From: Clostridia bacterium
Lineage (GTDB): Bacteria; Bacillota; Clostridia; Christensenellales; UBA1242
DNA length: 24,421 bases
Direction: 5' to 3'
Assembly (NCBI GenBank): GCA_017408305.1
Contig: JAFQUU010000050.1
Coordinates: 1-24,421, forward strand
This document shows, piece after piece, positions 7,665 through 15,237 of the stretch (its first letter is position 1; each line of letters begins with the position of its first letter). The notes under the pieces are model-generated. The model ran no database searches, was not told where the DNA came from, and saw nothing but the letters and a program-made list of their open reading frames with translations. The translations under genes were made by a program, and so were the position numbers.

Positions 7665-8892
7665 TTTGCTTGTGCTTTCTGTGGGACTGCTTGTGGCACT
7701 TTTGATAAAAGGCAAAAAGGGTGGTGGCGAAGATGCCGTAAAGGCCCTAAAAAACGGTTTTTCCACACAGGCAGACCTTTATCAGCAAATCAACAAACTT
7801 ATGCTTGACAACATCAAAAGTTACAACGAAAGCATTGTGCACACAATCACCCAGCAAACATATCTTCAAAAACAAGACTTTGCACTTGTGCAAAATCGCC
7901 TTGAAAACATCTTGAAAAGCAACGAAGATAAACTTAATCGTGCAACAGATGTTTTGGGGCAAGGCCTTCAAAAATTGCAGGCCGACAATGAAAGAAAACT
8001 TGACCAAATGCGTCAAACAGTTGATGAAAAACTTAATGTCAGTTTGGAAAGACGACTTACTGAAAGTTTTAGTTTAATCAACCAACGCTTGCAATCGGTT
8101 TATGAGGGGCTTGGCGAAATGAAAAGCCTTGCAAATGGCGTGGGCGACCTTAAAAAAGTGCTTACAAACGTCAAAACTCGTGGCACTTGGGGCGAAGTTC
8201 AACTTCTGCATCTCTTAGAGCAAATTCTTGCACCACAACAGTTTGTGGAGCAGGTTGATTTAAAAGGAAACGGCGAACGCGTTGACTTTGCAATTGTAAT
8301 GCCAGGAAAAGATGATGAAAACATCTTTTTGCCAATTGATGCCAAATTCCCGATAGAGGACTATCAACGCATTGTTGACGCAAGCGAAAGTGGCAGTAAA
8401 GAAGCCATTGATTTGGCACTCAAGGCACTTGAAAAACGCGTTAAGGAAGACGCAAAATCAATCAAAGAAAAATATATCTATTTGCCCAAAACAACAGATT
8501 TTGCAATCATGTATTTGGCGATAGAAGGGCTTTATGCAGAGGTCATAAGACGACCTGGCCTAACCGAAACACTTCAAAGGGATTATAAGGTTATTGTTTG
8601 TGGCCCAACAACAATCACGGCACTTCTTAACAGTCTTCAACTTGGCTTTAAAACATTGTCTATCGAAAAACGTAGCAGTGAGGTTTATGGGCTTCTTGGT
8701 GCAATCAAGCAAGAGTTTGGCAAGTTTGTTGACATTTTGGCAAAAACTCAAAAGAAACTTGCAGAGGCCTCTAACACCATTGAGGCAGCAACAAAAAAAT
8801 CACGCACAATAGAGAAAAAATTAAAATCTGTTTCAGGTATTGATGGCGACAGCGTGCCACTACTGATCGAAACATCGGAGGAAATTGAATGA
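7639..8892 (+). CDS. rmuC: RmuC family DNA recombination protein
   Basis: 417 aa. One N-terminal membrane anchor (about residues 3-23) is followed by a long coiled coil (about 50-160). The RmuC domain has hallmarks GTWGEVQLLHLLEQILAPQQ, VDFAIVMPG, LPIDAKFPIEDYQR and TDFAIMYLAIEGLYAEV. RmuC-type proteins carry a PD-(D/E)XK-like nuclease core and limit rearrangements at inverted repeats; exact activity is not established. The ATG at 7639 lies inside the end of cca with GAGG 9 nt upstream, indicating translational coupling. The final bases overlap the HIT gene in an ATGA. The N-terminal anchor suggests a membrane-bound protein. Confidence 0.93.
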   Translation: MVLQIVIISLLVLSVGLLVALLIKGKKGGGEDAVKALKNGFSTQADLYQQINKLMLDNIKSYNESIVHTITQQTYLQKQDFALVQNRLENILKSNEDKLNRATDVLGQGLQKLQADNERKLDQMRQTVDEKLNVSLERRLTESFSLINQRLQSVYEGLGEMKSLANGVGDLKKVLTNVKTRGTWGEVQLLHLLEQILAPQQFVEQVDLKGNGERVDFAIVMPGKDDENIFLPIDAKFPIEDYQRIVDASESGSKEAIDLALKALEKRVKEDAKSIKEKYIYLPKTTDFAIMYLAIEGLYAEVIRRPGLTETLQRDYKVIVCGPTTITALLNSLQLGFKTLSIEKRSSEVYGLLGAIKQEFGKFVDILAKTQKKLAEASNTIEAATKKSRTIEKKLKSVSGIDGDSVPLLIETSEEIE

Positions 8893-9296
8893 AAGATTGT
8901 TTGTTTTGTAAAATAGTTAATGGCACAGCACCGTGCTATAAAATTTATGAGGATAAAGACACCTTGGCGTTTTTGGACATTAGTGGTGATGTTTATGGCC
9001 ACACACTTGTTGTGCCAAAAGGGCACTGCACAAACATTTTGGATGCAGAGCCAAAAACACTGCAACTTGTTATGGCAACAGCCCAAAAAATTGCAAAGCA
9101 CTTTGTTGAAAAGTGTGGTGCTACAGGCGTAAACATTGTTGTCAACAACAACTCTGATGCAGAGCAAAAAATTATGCACCTTCATGTGCATGTTTTGCCA
9201 AGGGTGAAAGATGCAAATTTTTCAAGCATATATGCTGACCTTCCATGCACAAATTTTGATTTTGAACATATGCAAGCAAAATTTGGTTTAAAATAA
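8889..9296 (+). CDS. HIT family (histidine triad) nucleotide-binding hydrolase
   Basis: 135 aa. The triad HLHVHVLP at residues 97-104 supplies the catalytic histidines, and DCLFCKIV with C4 and C7 is the N-terminal zinc-type signature of HINT-like proteins. Such enzymes hydrolyse nucleoside phosphoramidates or other nucleotide conjugates. The ATG overlaps the rmuC stop codon (ATGA), and GGAGG lies 7-8 nt upstream inside rmuC. It is the last gene of the cca-rmuC operon and is followed by a terminator. The precise substrate cannot be read from sequence. Confidence 0.93.
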   Translation: MKDCLFCKIVNGTAPCYKIYEDKDTLAFLDISGDVYGHTLVVPKGHCTNILDAEPKTLQLVMATAQKIAKHFVEKCGATGVNIVVNNNSDAEQKIMHLHVHVLPRVKDANFSSIYADLPCTNFDFEHMQAKFGLK

Positions 9297-9345
9297 ATTA
9301 AAAATAAAAATAATATTTTTTTAATTATTTTTTAATAAAAATAAT

Positions 9346-9375
9346 AAATTGAGGTAAAAAATCTCAATTTTTTTA
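9346..9375. terminator. Terminator between convergent HIT and SLOG genes
   Basis: AAATTGAG (9346-9353), loop of nine, CTCAATTT (9363-9370), then T-rich sequence. The preceding 9287-9350 tract contains no G or C at all. Confidence 0.75.
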
Positions 9376-9387
9376 TTTTATTTTTTC

Positions 9388-9870
9388 TTAGTTGTAAATA
9401 TTTATTATTCTTAAGCCTTTTTTCTTTACATATTTGTAGGCAGAAATTGCACCACCGTATGACCTTTGGTTGTCAACATATGCAATAAGTGTGTCGCAAG
9501 AATCTATCATTTGCCTATTACTAATCGTTATTTTTCGTTTGTAGTGTTCGCTTTCTATGTCATACATTATAGTCTTTACATCATTATAAGGAACATATGT
9601 TTCATGCCCGAAAGTATCGTTATACACAATGGTTTTAATTTTGTTTAGGCTTGTTACAACAACTTCTATTTCAATATTCTTATAAGTGTGTCTTAATTCT
9701 CTGCAAACCTCAAGAGCCAATGAATCAAACTGACCGTATGTACCCATAGTAAAGAACTTGCAACCATTCTCAATTTCGATTTTAATAATTTCAGTTAATC
9801 TTTTTTTTGCTGGAAAGTAATTAATATATCTGTGTCCTATAAAGCAAATGCGTTTTTTGTTAGTCTTCAT
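9388..9870 (-). CDS. SLOG-domain (YpsA/DUF1273-like) protein
   Basis: 160 aa. It starts with a strand and conserved GHR (RICFIGHRYI), continues with MGTYGQFDSLALEVCREL, the fold's usual glycine/aspartate site, and ends with SNRQMIDSCDTLIAYVD, YGGAISAYKYVKKKG and IINI. This pattern belongs to the SLOG superfamily (YpsA, DprA, LOG relatives), which bind nucleotides or nucleotide-derived ligands. Some members act in signalling or conflict systems. A Shine-Dalgarno GAGGG lies 6 nt before the ATG. The gene is divergent from two XRE genes, and its -10 box lies inside a 24-bp perfect palindrome, so it is almost certainly repressed by one or both. Activity is unknown. Confidence 0.85.
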   Translation of the reverse strand: MKTNKKRICFIGHRYINYFPAKKRLTEIIKIEIENGCKFFTMGTYGQFDSLALEVCRELRHTYKNIEIEVVVTSLNKIKTIVYNDTFGHETYVPYNDVKTIMYDIESEHYKRKITISNRQMIDSCDTLIAYVDNQRSYGGAISAYKYVKKKGLRIINIYN

Positions 9871-9882
9871 ATTTTTCCCTCA

Positions 9883-9906
9883 ATAGTATTGTATTTACAA
9901 TACTAT
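9883..9906. promoter_or_regulatory. Operator 1: perfect 24-bp palindrome over the SLOG promoter
   Basis: ATAGTATTGTA (9883-9893), TT, TACAATACTAT (9896-9906), perfect 11-bp arms. It covers most of the -10 box (9902-9907) of the minus-strand SLOG gene. Confidence 0.85.
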
Positions 9907-9930
9907 ATCAAATAAAAATTCAAATTGCAA
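9902..9930 (-). promoter_or_regulatory. Sigma-A promoter of the SLOG gene
   Basis: On the minus strand: TTGCAA (9925-9930), 17-nt spacer, TATAGT (9902-9907) with an extended TGA in front. The -35 is its own reverse complement and is shared with the opposite promoter. Confidence 0.8.
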
Positions 9931-9953
9931 GATATTAGTATTATTTTTACAAT
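9925..9953 (+). promoter_or_regulatory. Promoter of the twin XRE genes, sharing the -35
   Basis: The same TTGCAA (9925-9930) read on the + strand, 17 nt, then TACAAT (9948-9953). The -10 lies inside operator 2. The start would be near 9960. Confidence 0.65.
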
Positions 9954-9958
9954 ACTAT
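9935..9958. promoter_or_regulatory. Operator 2: imperfect copy of the palindrome
   Basis: TTAGTATTATT (9935-9945), TT, TACAATACTAT (9948-9958). The right arm is identical to operator 1; the left arm matches 8 of 11. Centre-to-centre distance from operator 1 is 52 bp, about five helical turns, and it covers the -10 of the XRE gene pair. Confidence 0.8.
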
Positions 9959-9989
9959 AAATTTGGGGGTAATTAATTAAACTACTATT

Positions 9990-10259
9990 GTGAAAACAAT
10001 ATTGAAAAATAATATAAAAACAGTTTCAACTGTAGTAGTTAAAAGAATTAAACAAATATTAAAAGAAAAAAATATGTCAGTTTATAGGCTTGAAAAAATA
10101 ACTGCTATACCTCACTCAACAATGCAAACTTTAATGCGTGCAGATAACAACAGTGTAAACCTAAAAACTGTTTTACTTGTTTGTCGAGGTTTAGGCGTTA
10201 CAGCAGAATATTTTTTTGCATCAAATTTATTTGAAGATGAAGATTTAGATATTGATTAA
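9990..10259 (+). CDS. XRE-family regulator, first of a tandem pair
   Basis: 89 aa from GTG 9990. The HTH (VKRIKQILKEKNMSVYRLEK, then IPHSTMQTLMRADN) is Cro/CI-like, ending in LGVTAEYFFASNLF and an acidic tail (EDEDLDID). The start is uncertain: an in-frame TAA at 9978-9980 limits it to GTG 9990 or TTG 10002, and the only G-rich site (GGGGG 9965-9969) is about 20 nt away. It is a clear paralogue of the gene 8 nt downstream. It probably binds the two palindromes at 9883-9906 and 9935-9958, controlling itself and the divergent SLOG gene. Confidence 0.85.
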   Translation: MKTILKNNIKTVSTVVVKRIKQILKEKNMSVYRLEKITAIPHSTMQTLMRADNNSVNLKTVLLVCRGLGVTAEYFFASNLFEDEDLDID

Positions 10260-10267
10260 GAGGTATT

Positions 10268-10501
10268 ATGAAACTAGTTGAGGCAATTTCTAAAAGAGTT
10301 CAAAATTTGTTAGATGAAAAGGGTGTAAAGCAGTATTATTTATTTAAAAATGGTGGCATACCTCGTTCTACAATAAGTAATGTTGTTAACTGCCGAAAGA
10401 AAAAGGTAAGTATGGATACGGTTTATCAAATTTGTACAACACTTGGTATTAGTCTAGAACAATTTTTTAGCGACCCAGTTTTTGCTGAAATAGATGACTA
10501 A
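10268..10501 (+). CDS. XRE-family regulator, second of a tandem pair
   Basis: 77 aa. The HTH (ISKRVQNLLDEKGVKQYYLF, then IPRSTISNVVNCRKKKVS) and the end LGISLEQFFSDPVFAEIDD align along the full length with the preceding XRE protein, including KR(I/V), IPxST, TLGxxxExFF and the acidic C-terminus. The pair likely arose by duplication and may form heterodimers or compete for the same operators (inference). A good Shine-Dalgarno (AAGAGG) lies 5 nt before the ATG. A strong bidirectional terminator follows. Confidence 0.88.
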   Translation: MKLVEAISKRVQNLLDEKGVKQYYLFKNGGIPRSTISNVVNCRKKKVSMDTVYQICTTLGISLEQFFSDPVFAEIDD

Positions 10502-10520
10502 AATTTTTTTGTTTATAAAT

Positions 10521-10557
10521 AAAAAATCGCAAAAAAACAATTTTTGCGATTTTTTTA
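10521..10557. terminator. Bidirectional Rho-independent terminator
   Basis: AAAAAATCGCAAAAA (10521-10535), loop AACAA, TTTTTGCGATTTTTT (10541-10555): 15 bp with A/T runs on both sides. It ends the XRE pair and, on the other strand, the long surface-protein gene, overlapping the latter's stop. Confidence 0.92.
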
Positions 10558-12594
10558 TAAAGGTGTTGTAATGTATTGATATGTGTGGTTGTAATAGAAT
10601 TCAATATCAAAAACCATACAAGGCCTTACGCCAATTTGCTTGTCGGCAATGTGTGTTGCTTTGATTGACCCCCTAGTGTTTATAACTTGAGCCATGGCCG
10701 TTGTTGCAGAGCCTGAGTTATAGGCACTTCTTGTCCAATATGTGCAAGTGTAAGTGGTTGAAGGTGTGGTGCCAATGCCCCAACCCCTTGGGGAAGCCAA
10801 GTTGTTTGGGTTGTTATAGGCGTTTACAAGATTACTTGTGCTTTCAGATGCACTTGTTTCAATATAGTGTGCAATGGCATAGTCTGTTGGGCTGGTTACG
10901 GCAAGAGATGTTGTTTGAATACTTTTATCTTTTTCTGGTGCATAATTAAAATATTTTGATGCATGAAAGGTTTCGTCTGCATTAGTGTTGCCACCAAGCA
11001 AAAATAAGTCTGCAAAAATAGAGGTTTTTGAGGCAGCATTACCCAATGCGTTTTGCGAGTAAGTTTGAAGGACAGTTGAAGGGATATAGTTGTTTGTTTG
11101 AGAATAGTCATAAAGCATTTTGCGAAGTGTTGAGTTGCCGTCCATGGTTGGTGCAAGACCTATTGTTTCTTGTAAGAAAAGTTTAATATGACTTTGGTCA
11201 AAGCGTGCAGAAGCATTTGTTGTTGGGTTAAATGCATAAGCGTCTATAGTATATGCACTCATGAGTACCAAACTTCCAGTAAATGCTTTGCCACAAAGTG
11301 CGTCTACATAAAACATTTTTTGGGTTTCGTCATAGTACAAAGTGTTAAGGTCAACTGTTTCTCCCTTTGATTGTGCTTCAAGCACTATCCAAACAATTGG
11401 CTCAATCTTAAACCATTCTGTTGTGGTTGTTTTGCTTCCATAAAGTAAAGATGTCGAGTATGCGTATTTTTCGCCTTGATATTCATACCAAAAAATTGTG
11501 CTTGAAAGCGTGCCGATGTTTTGGCTATAGTTTGTAAGTGCTGTCAGTTGGTTTTGTGCCAATGCAGTTGACAAGGTTGAAGCAAGTTCTGGACTTACTC
11601 TTGTTTGTGGGTATTCGCCAAGGTTTATGTAATATGGATATTCTTTAAAATCTTCGCCTTGTATCACTTGTGAAAAGTTGGCATTGTACGTGTAATGACC
11701 ATTATTTGGCAAATAAGTGGTTGTGTTGTCGAATGGTGCAACAATGTTGTCATCTACTTCTTGTCCATTTTCAAAAAGTGAAGCACTTGTGCTTTTTTCA
11801 ATCAAAAACACTCTGTCGCATTTGCATAAAATTGACACATTTTCTTTAAGGTCTGCAAGTGCAAAACCTGCTGTGCCTGTGATGTTGTTTGTGCGAGTAT
11901 AAGTAGTGTTTTCAACAAAAACAACGCTTTCGCCATCAACAATTTTGCTAAAGGTTACACTTTGTGGCAACTGATAACTTACGCTTGCTGAAAGTGGAAT
12001 TTGTGGTGTTTCATCTTCTGCAAAAAAGAATTTGCCTGAATTTGCCAAACCATTGCCAGAGGTTTCAACCATATAAACTTCTTCAACCAAAAGTGAAAGG
12101 TTTATGGTAAATTGTCCGTTTTTGTTTGCAGAAAGCGAAAGCGTAAAACTTTTTGAATCTGCAGTTCCAGAAAATTTTTCTGCAGTTACGCTTGTGTGGT
12201 TTGTCAAAAGGTTTTCAGTGGTAAAAGCGTTGCCATCAATCAAAATGTCTTGGATTGACAAACGGATATGCTTGGTGGGCGTGTAGTTAGTAAGTTTAAA
12301 TTCAAGTTCATTTGCCACGGTGCCATCAAGTGTGGTGGTGAAGTTTTTCAGCCTGTTTTGGTTGTCCAAAAAATCTGCTGGGTCTTGGCTGGTGTAGTTG
12401 TCAAACAATGTTATGTGGTTTTGTGCAGATGGGGTTTTAACTTCAATCTTGCAGATAATGTCTGGATTTATAATGCCAGTAAACTTAAGGTTTAGGGTTT
12501 GGGCAGCCCAAACACCGACAAAACATAACAAAACAGTGCTTATTGCCATAACCACCAAAAAAATTATTTTTTGAACTGATTTACTTACAGACAA
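10555..12594 (-). CDS. Large secreted or membrane-anchored protein with DUF6273-like C-terminus
   Basis: 679 aa. The N-terminal hydrophobic segment (residues about 9-31, IIFLVVMAISTVLLCFVGVW, ending near WAAQ) is a signal peptide or anchor. About residues 32-310 look beta-rich with many Thr/Asn/Ser. The C-terminal half starts near YYINLGEYPQTRV, passes EPIVWIVLEAQ and LVLMSAYTIDAYAF, and ends with TYWTRSAYNSGS and IGVRPCMVFDI. This is the pattern of DUF6273 domains in clostridial surface proteins, which are of unknown function. TTG 12594 is the start: GAGAGGG lies 4 nt upstream and no other in-frame candidate fits. It has its own near-consensus promoter and a shared terminator, so it is monocistronic. 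Confidence 0.82.
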   Translation of the reverse strand: MSVSKSVQKIIFLVVMAISTVLLCFVGVWAAQTLNLKFTGIINPDIICKIEVKTPSAQNHITLFDNYTSQDPADFLDNQNRLKNFTTTLDGTVANELEFKLTNYTPTKHIRLSIQDILIDGNAFTTENLLTNHTSVTAEKFSGTADSKSFTLSLSANKNGQFTINLSLLVEEVYMVETSGNGLANSGKFFFAEDETPQIPLSASVSYQLPQSVTFSKIVDGESVVFVENTTYTRTNNITGTAGFALADLKENVSILCKCDRVFLIEKSTSASLFENGQEVDDNIVAPFDNTTTYLPNNGHYTYNANFSQVIQGEDFKEYPYYINLGEYPQTRVSPELASTLSTALAQNQLTALTNYSQNIGTLSSTIFWYEYQGEKYAYSTSLLYGSKTTTTEWFKIEPIVWIVLEAQSKGETVDLNTLYYDETQKMFYVDALCGKAFTGSLVLMSAYTIDAYAFNPTTNASARFDQSHIKLFLQETIGLAPTMDGNSTLRKMLYDYSQTNNYIPSTVLQTYSQNALGNAASKTSIFADLFLLGGNTNADETFHASKYFNYAPEKDKSIQTTSLAVTSPTDYAIAHYIETSASESTSNLVNAYNNPNNLASPRGWGIGTTPSTTYTCTYWTRSAYNSGSATTAMAQVINTRGSIKATHIADKQIGVRPCMVFDIEFYYNHTYQYITTPL

Positions 12595-12613
12595 AGCACC
12601 CTCTCTTTTCAGT

Positions 12614-12642
12614 ATTTTATCAAACTGCTTTTATTTTGTCAA
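12614..12642 (-). promoter_or_regulatory. Strong sigma-A promoter of the surface-protein gene
   Basis: Minus strand TTGACA (12637-12642), 17-nt spacer, TAAAAT (12614-12619), with an extended TGA. An alternating AT tract (12645-12675) lies directly upstream and could act as an UP element. Confidence 0.88.
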
Positions 12643-12761
12643 ACAATATATATATATTTAATATATACATATAGGCAAAAAACATTTTGGCTTTAAAGAA
12701 ATATTTTTTCAAAAAAGCACAATTTTTGCGTTAGATACAGCGTAAAGGTGCGTGCTTTTGC

Positions 12762-12790
12762 TTTACATTATCGGCTTTTTTTGTTAAAAT
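12762..12790 (+). promoter_or_regulatory. Promoter of the rpiB operon
   Basis: TTTACA (12762-12767), 17 nt, TAAAAT (12785-12790) with extended TGT. The start would be near 12797, upstream of AGGGGG. Confidence 0.75.
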
Positions 12791-12811
12791 TTTTTAAATA
12801 AGGGGGTAAAA

Positions 12812-13231
12812 ATGATAATTTTAGCGTGCGACCACGCAGGTTACAAACTTAAAGAAGAAATTAAGGCGTTTTTTAACAGCGAAAATATAAGTGCAATAGA
12901 TGTTGGTTGCTATTCTCCAGACAAGGTGGACTATCCAGACCTTGCAAAAGCAGGTGTTGAACGCGTGCTTGAAAACAAGCAAAATGTGGGCATTTTTATT
13001 TGTGGCACAGGCATTGGCATGAGCATGGTTGCAAATCGCAATCCACAAATTCGTGCTGCACTTTGCACAAGCAAAATCACTGCTTCGCTTTCACGCAAGC
13101 ACAACGATGCCAATGTTTTGGTGCTTGCTGGCAGGTACACCTCAAAGCGTAAGGCAATCAAAATGATAAAAATATTTTTGACCACAGACTTTGAAAAAGG
13201 TCGCCACCAAGAGCGTATCAAAAAGTTTTAA
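12812..13231 (+). CDS. rpiB: Ribose-5-phosphate isomerase B
   Basis: 139 aa, full length for the RpiB/LacAB family. Hallmarks: ACDHAGYKLKE (residues 5-15), CGTGIGMSMVANR with C64 as the likely catalytic cysteine, and RKHNDANVLVLAGR with H97. The enzyme interconverts ribose-5-phosphate and ribulose-5-phosphate in the non-oxidative pentose phosphate pathway. A galactose-6-phosphate isomerase subunit would be the alternative, but the single gene argues for RpiB. AGGGGG precedes the ATG by 5 nt. It opens a unit with a membrane protein 9 nt downstream and an M29 peptidase. Confidence 0.93.
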   Translation: MIILACDHAGYKLKEEIKAFFNSENISAIDVGCYSPDKVDYPDLAKAGVERVLENKQNVGIFICGTGIGMSMVANRNPQIRAALCTSKITASLSRKHNDANVLVLAGRYTSKRKAIKMIKIFLTTDFEKGRHQERIKKF

Positions 13232-13240
13232 GGGGGCAAA

Positions 13241-14062
13241 ATGACAAACATAATTTTTTCTGCTGTAGGCAAAACTTTGACGCAACAAGAGGTTGCTCAC
13301 CTAAACCAAAACTTGGGCAAAGAAGTCAAACTGTTTGTGCTTTGTGAAAAAAAACAAGCAGTAAACCTTCTTCAAGACTTGCCCGAAAACAAAGGTGTTG
13401 ATTTTTTTGTTTTTCCTGATGGTGTGGCAGAAGATGATATGATTTCTTCTTGCATCAAAAGCATTGAAAATGTTTTGCCGATTGTGCTTATAAGAAGCAC
13501 TTGTAATTATGCTTCCATAGAAAACATTGAAATCCTAATCGACAAGATTGATGCTGGTGCAGACATTGCAATGTTTAGGCAAACCAAAAAGGGTGGCAAA
13601 GTGCGTGAGTGGCTGGGAAACACCTATAAGCGTCTATGTGAGATGTTTTTTGGGTTTAAGTTTTTTGAAGGCAACATTTCACTTATGGCGTTTTCATCTA
13701 GTGCTCACAAAATTTTGAAAGAAACACCTGTAACCAGAATGACTAAAATCAACAGGTGGGTGGGCATCAAAACTGAGTATGTTGAAAAAGAATCTCTTCC
13801 CAAAAACACGCCAACAAAAGCACCAATCAGTCTTATTGGTGCCACTGCCATTTGGGCGACTGCGTTTGCTTCGTTTTTGTTTTGCTTAATATTTTTTGGA
13901 GTATTGGGTACACTAAGCATAGTATCATTTTTGCTATACTTTGGTGGTGTTTTGCTTTCGGGGTGCTTGCTTGCGTACAGGTTTTTAATGTTGATTTCTC
14001 ACAAGCACATTGGCAGTGTAAAAAGCAAAAGTTTGTCGCAATTTGAACGGAGGAGTTTATGA
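13241..14062 (+). CDS. Membrane protein with degenerate glycosyltransferase-like domain, hypothetical
   Basis: 273 aa. About residues 1-185 are soluble and the C-terminus has two membrane segments (about 197-220 and 222-246). The spacing IDAGADIAMFRQ, then GKVREWLGNTYKRLCEMFFG and ISLMAFSSSAHKIL, recalls the middle and end of GT2 polyprenyl-phosphate glycosyltransferases such as GtrB, which also end in two membrane helices. The DxD-type catalytic motif is not visible (LIDKIDAGADIA is the nearest candidate), so it may be inactive or merely look-alike. GGGGGC overlaps the rpiB stop region, and the end overlaps the next gene by ATGA. Function is unassigned. Confidence 0.75.
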   Translation: MTNIIFSAVGKTLTQQEVAHLNQNLGKEVKLFVLCEKKQAVNLLQDLPENKGVDFFVFPDGVAEDDMISSCIKSIENVLPIVLIRSTCNYASIENIEILIDKIDAGADIAMFRQTKKGGKVREWLGNTYKRLCEMFFGFKFFEGNISLMAFSSSAHKILKETPVTRMTKINRWVGIKTEYVEKESLPKNTPTKAPISLIGATAIWATAFASFLFCLIFFGVLGTLSIVSFLLYFGGVLLSGCLLAYRFLMLISHKHIGSVKSKSLSQFERRSL

Positions 14063-15174
14063 CAGAAAAATACAAAAAACTTGCAAGAAACTTGGTTTGG
14101 TATTCTTGCAGTGTAAAACAAGGTGAAAGGGTTCTTATCGACCAAACAGGAGTACCAGAAGACTTTTTGGTGATTTTGATTGAAGAAATTATCGCTTGTG
14201 GTGGCGTGCCGTTTGTAAGAAATGGCTTGCCAAAAGTCAGCAAAGCCATGATGAAAGCAATGACAGAAGAAACTGCAAAACTTAAAGCAAAAATAGACCT
14301 TGCCCTTATGAAAGAAATGGATGCATACATAGGCATTTCTGGCACGGACAATGTTTTTGAAAACAGCGATATCCCTGCAAGTGTTATGCAAGATTATTCC
14401 ATGCATTATGTAAAACCTGTGCATATTGATGAACGCGTCAACAACACAAAGTGGGTAATTCTTCGCTGGCCAAGTGCAGGTTTTGCACAAAGTGCAGGCA
14501 TAAGCACAGAAGCGTTTGAGAAAATGTATTTTGATGTTTGCACGATGGATTATGGCAAAATGTCTGAGGCGATGGACAACCTTGTAAAACTTATGGAGGC
14601 AACCGATAAGGTTAGGATTGTTTCGCCCGGCACCGACATCAGTTTTTCAATCAAAGGTGTGCCAGCAATCAAGTGTGCAGGCAAAAACAATATCCCAGAT
14701 GGCGAAGTGTTTACTGCACCAATAAAAAATTCGGTAAACGGAAAAATCACTTTTAATGTGCCAACACTTTACAATGGCATAAGGTTTGATGGCGTAAGCC
14801 TTGTTGCAAAAGACGGCAAGATTGTGGAGGCAACGGCATTAAACGGCACGAAAAAACTTAATGAAATTTTGGATACAGATGTTGGTGCAAGGTTTTTTGG
14901 TGAGTTTGCAATTGGCGTAAATCCGTTTGTAACAAAACCTATGCTTGACATTTTGTTTGATGAAAAAATTTGTGGTTCAATACACCTAACCCCAGGTGGT
15001 TGCTACACAGAAGCCCCAAACGGCAATGACAGCAGTGTGCATTGGGACATGGTGCTTTGTCAACTTGAAGAATGTGGTGGTGGAGAAATTTATTTTGATG
15101 AAAAACTGATAAGGAAAAACGGCGTTTTTGTGCTTCCAGAACTTCTTGCATTAAATCCTGAAAATTTGTGCTAA
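14059..15174 (+). CDS. M29 family aminopeptidase
   Basis: 371 aa, slightly short for the family (about 400-410). All expected metal ligands are visible: E216 in IPDGEVFTAP, E282 in GEFAIGVNP, H309 in GSIHL, Y316 in GGCYTEAP, H328 and D330 in SVHWDMV. These dinuclear metallopeptidases (AmpS/AmpT/PepS type) remove N-terminal residues from peptides in the cytoplasm. GGAGG precedes the ATG by 5 nt, and the ATG overlaps the previous stop (ATGA), so translation is coupled to the membrane protein. No hairpin terminator follows; an AT-only stretch leads to gapA, which may be co-transcribed. Confidence 0.92.
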   Translation: MTEKYKKLARNLVWYSCSVKQGERVLIDQTGVPEDFLVILIEEIIACGGVPFVRNGLPKVSKAMMKAMTEETAKLKAKIDLALMKEMDAYIGISGTDNVFENSDIPASVMQDYSMHYVKPVHIDERVNNTKWVILRWPSAGFAQSAGISTEAFEKMYFDVCTMDYGKMSEAMDNLVKLMEATDKVRIVSPGTDISFSIKGVPAIKCAGKNNIPDGEVFTAPIKNSVNGKITFNVPTLYNGIRFDGVSLVAKDGKIVEATALNGTKKLNEILDTDVGARFFGEFAIGVNPFVTKPMLDILFDEKICGSIHLTPGGCYTEAPNGNDSSVHWDMVLCQLEECGGGEIYFDEKLIRKNGVFVLPELLALNPENLC

Positions 15175-15237
15175 AAAATTAAAAATTAAATAAAAAAAAT
15201 AAAAATAATATTTTTTAAAATAAAAACGAGGGAAAAT

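Noticed and set aside
8748..9191. 147-codon minus-strand open frame
   Set aside because: Antisense to rmuC and the HIT gene, both well supported; composition is that of a shadow frame.
13833..14351. Long minus-strand open frame
   Set aside because: Antisense to the membrane protein and M29 peptidase genes, without ribosome binding site or family resemblance.
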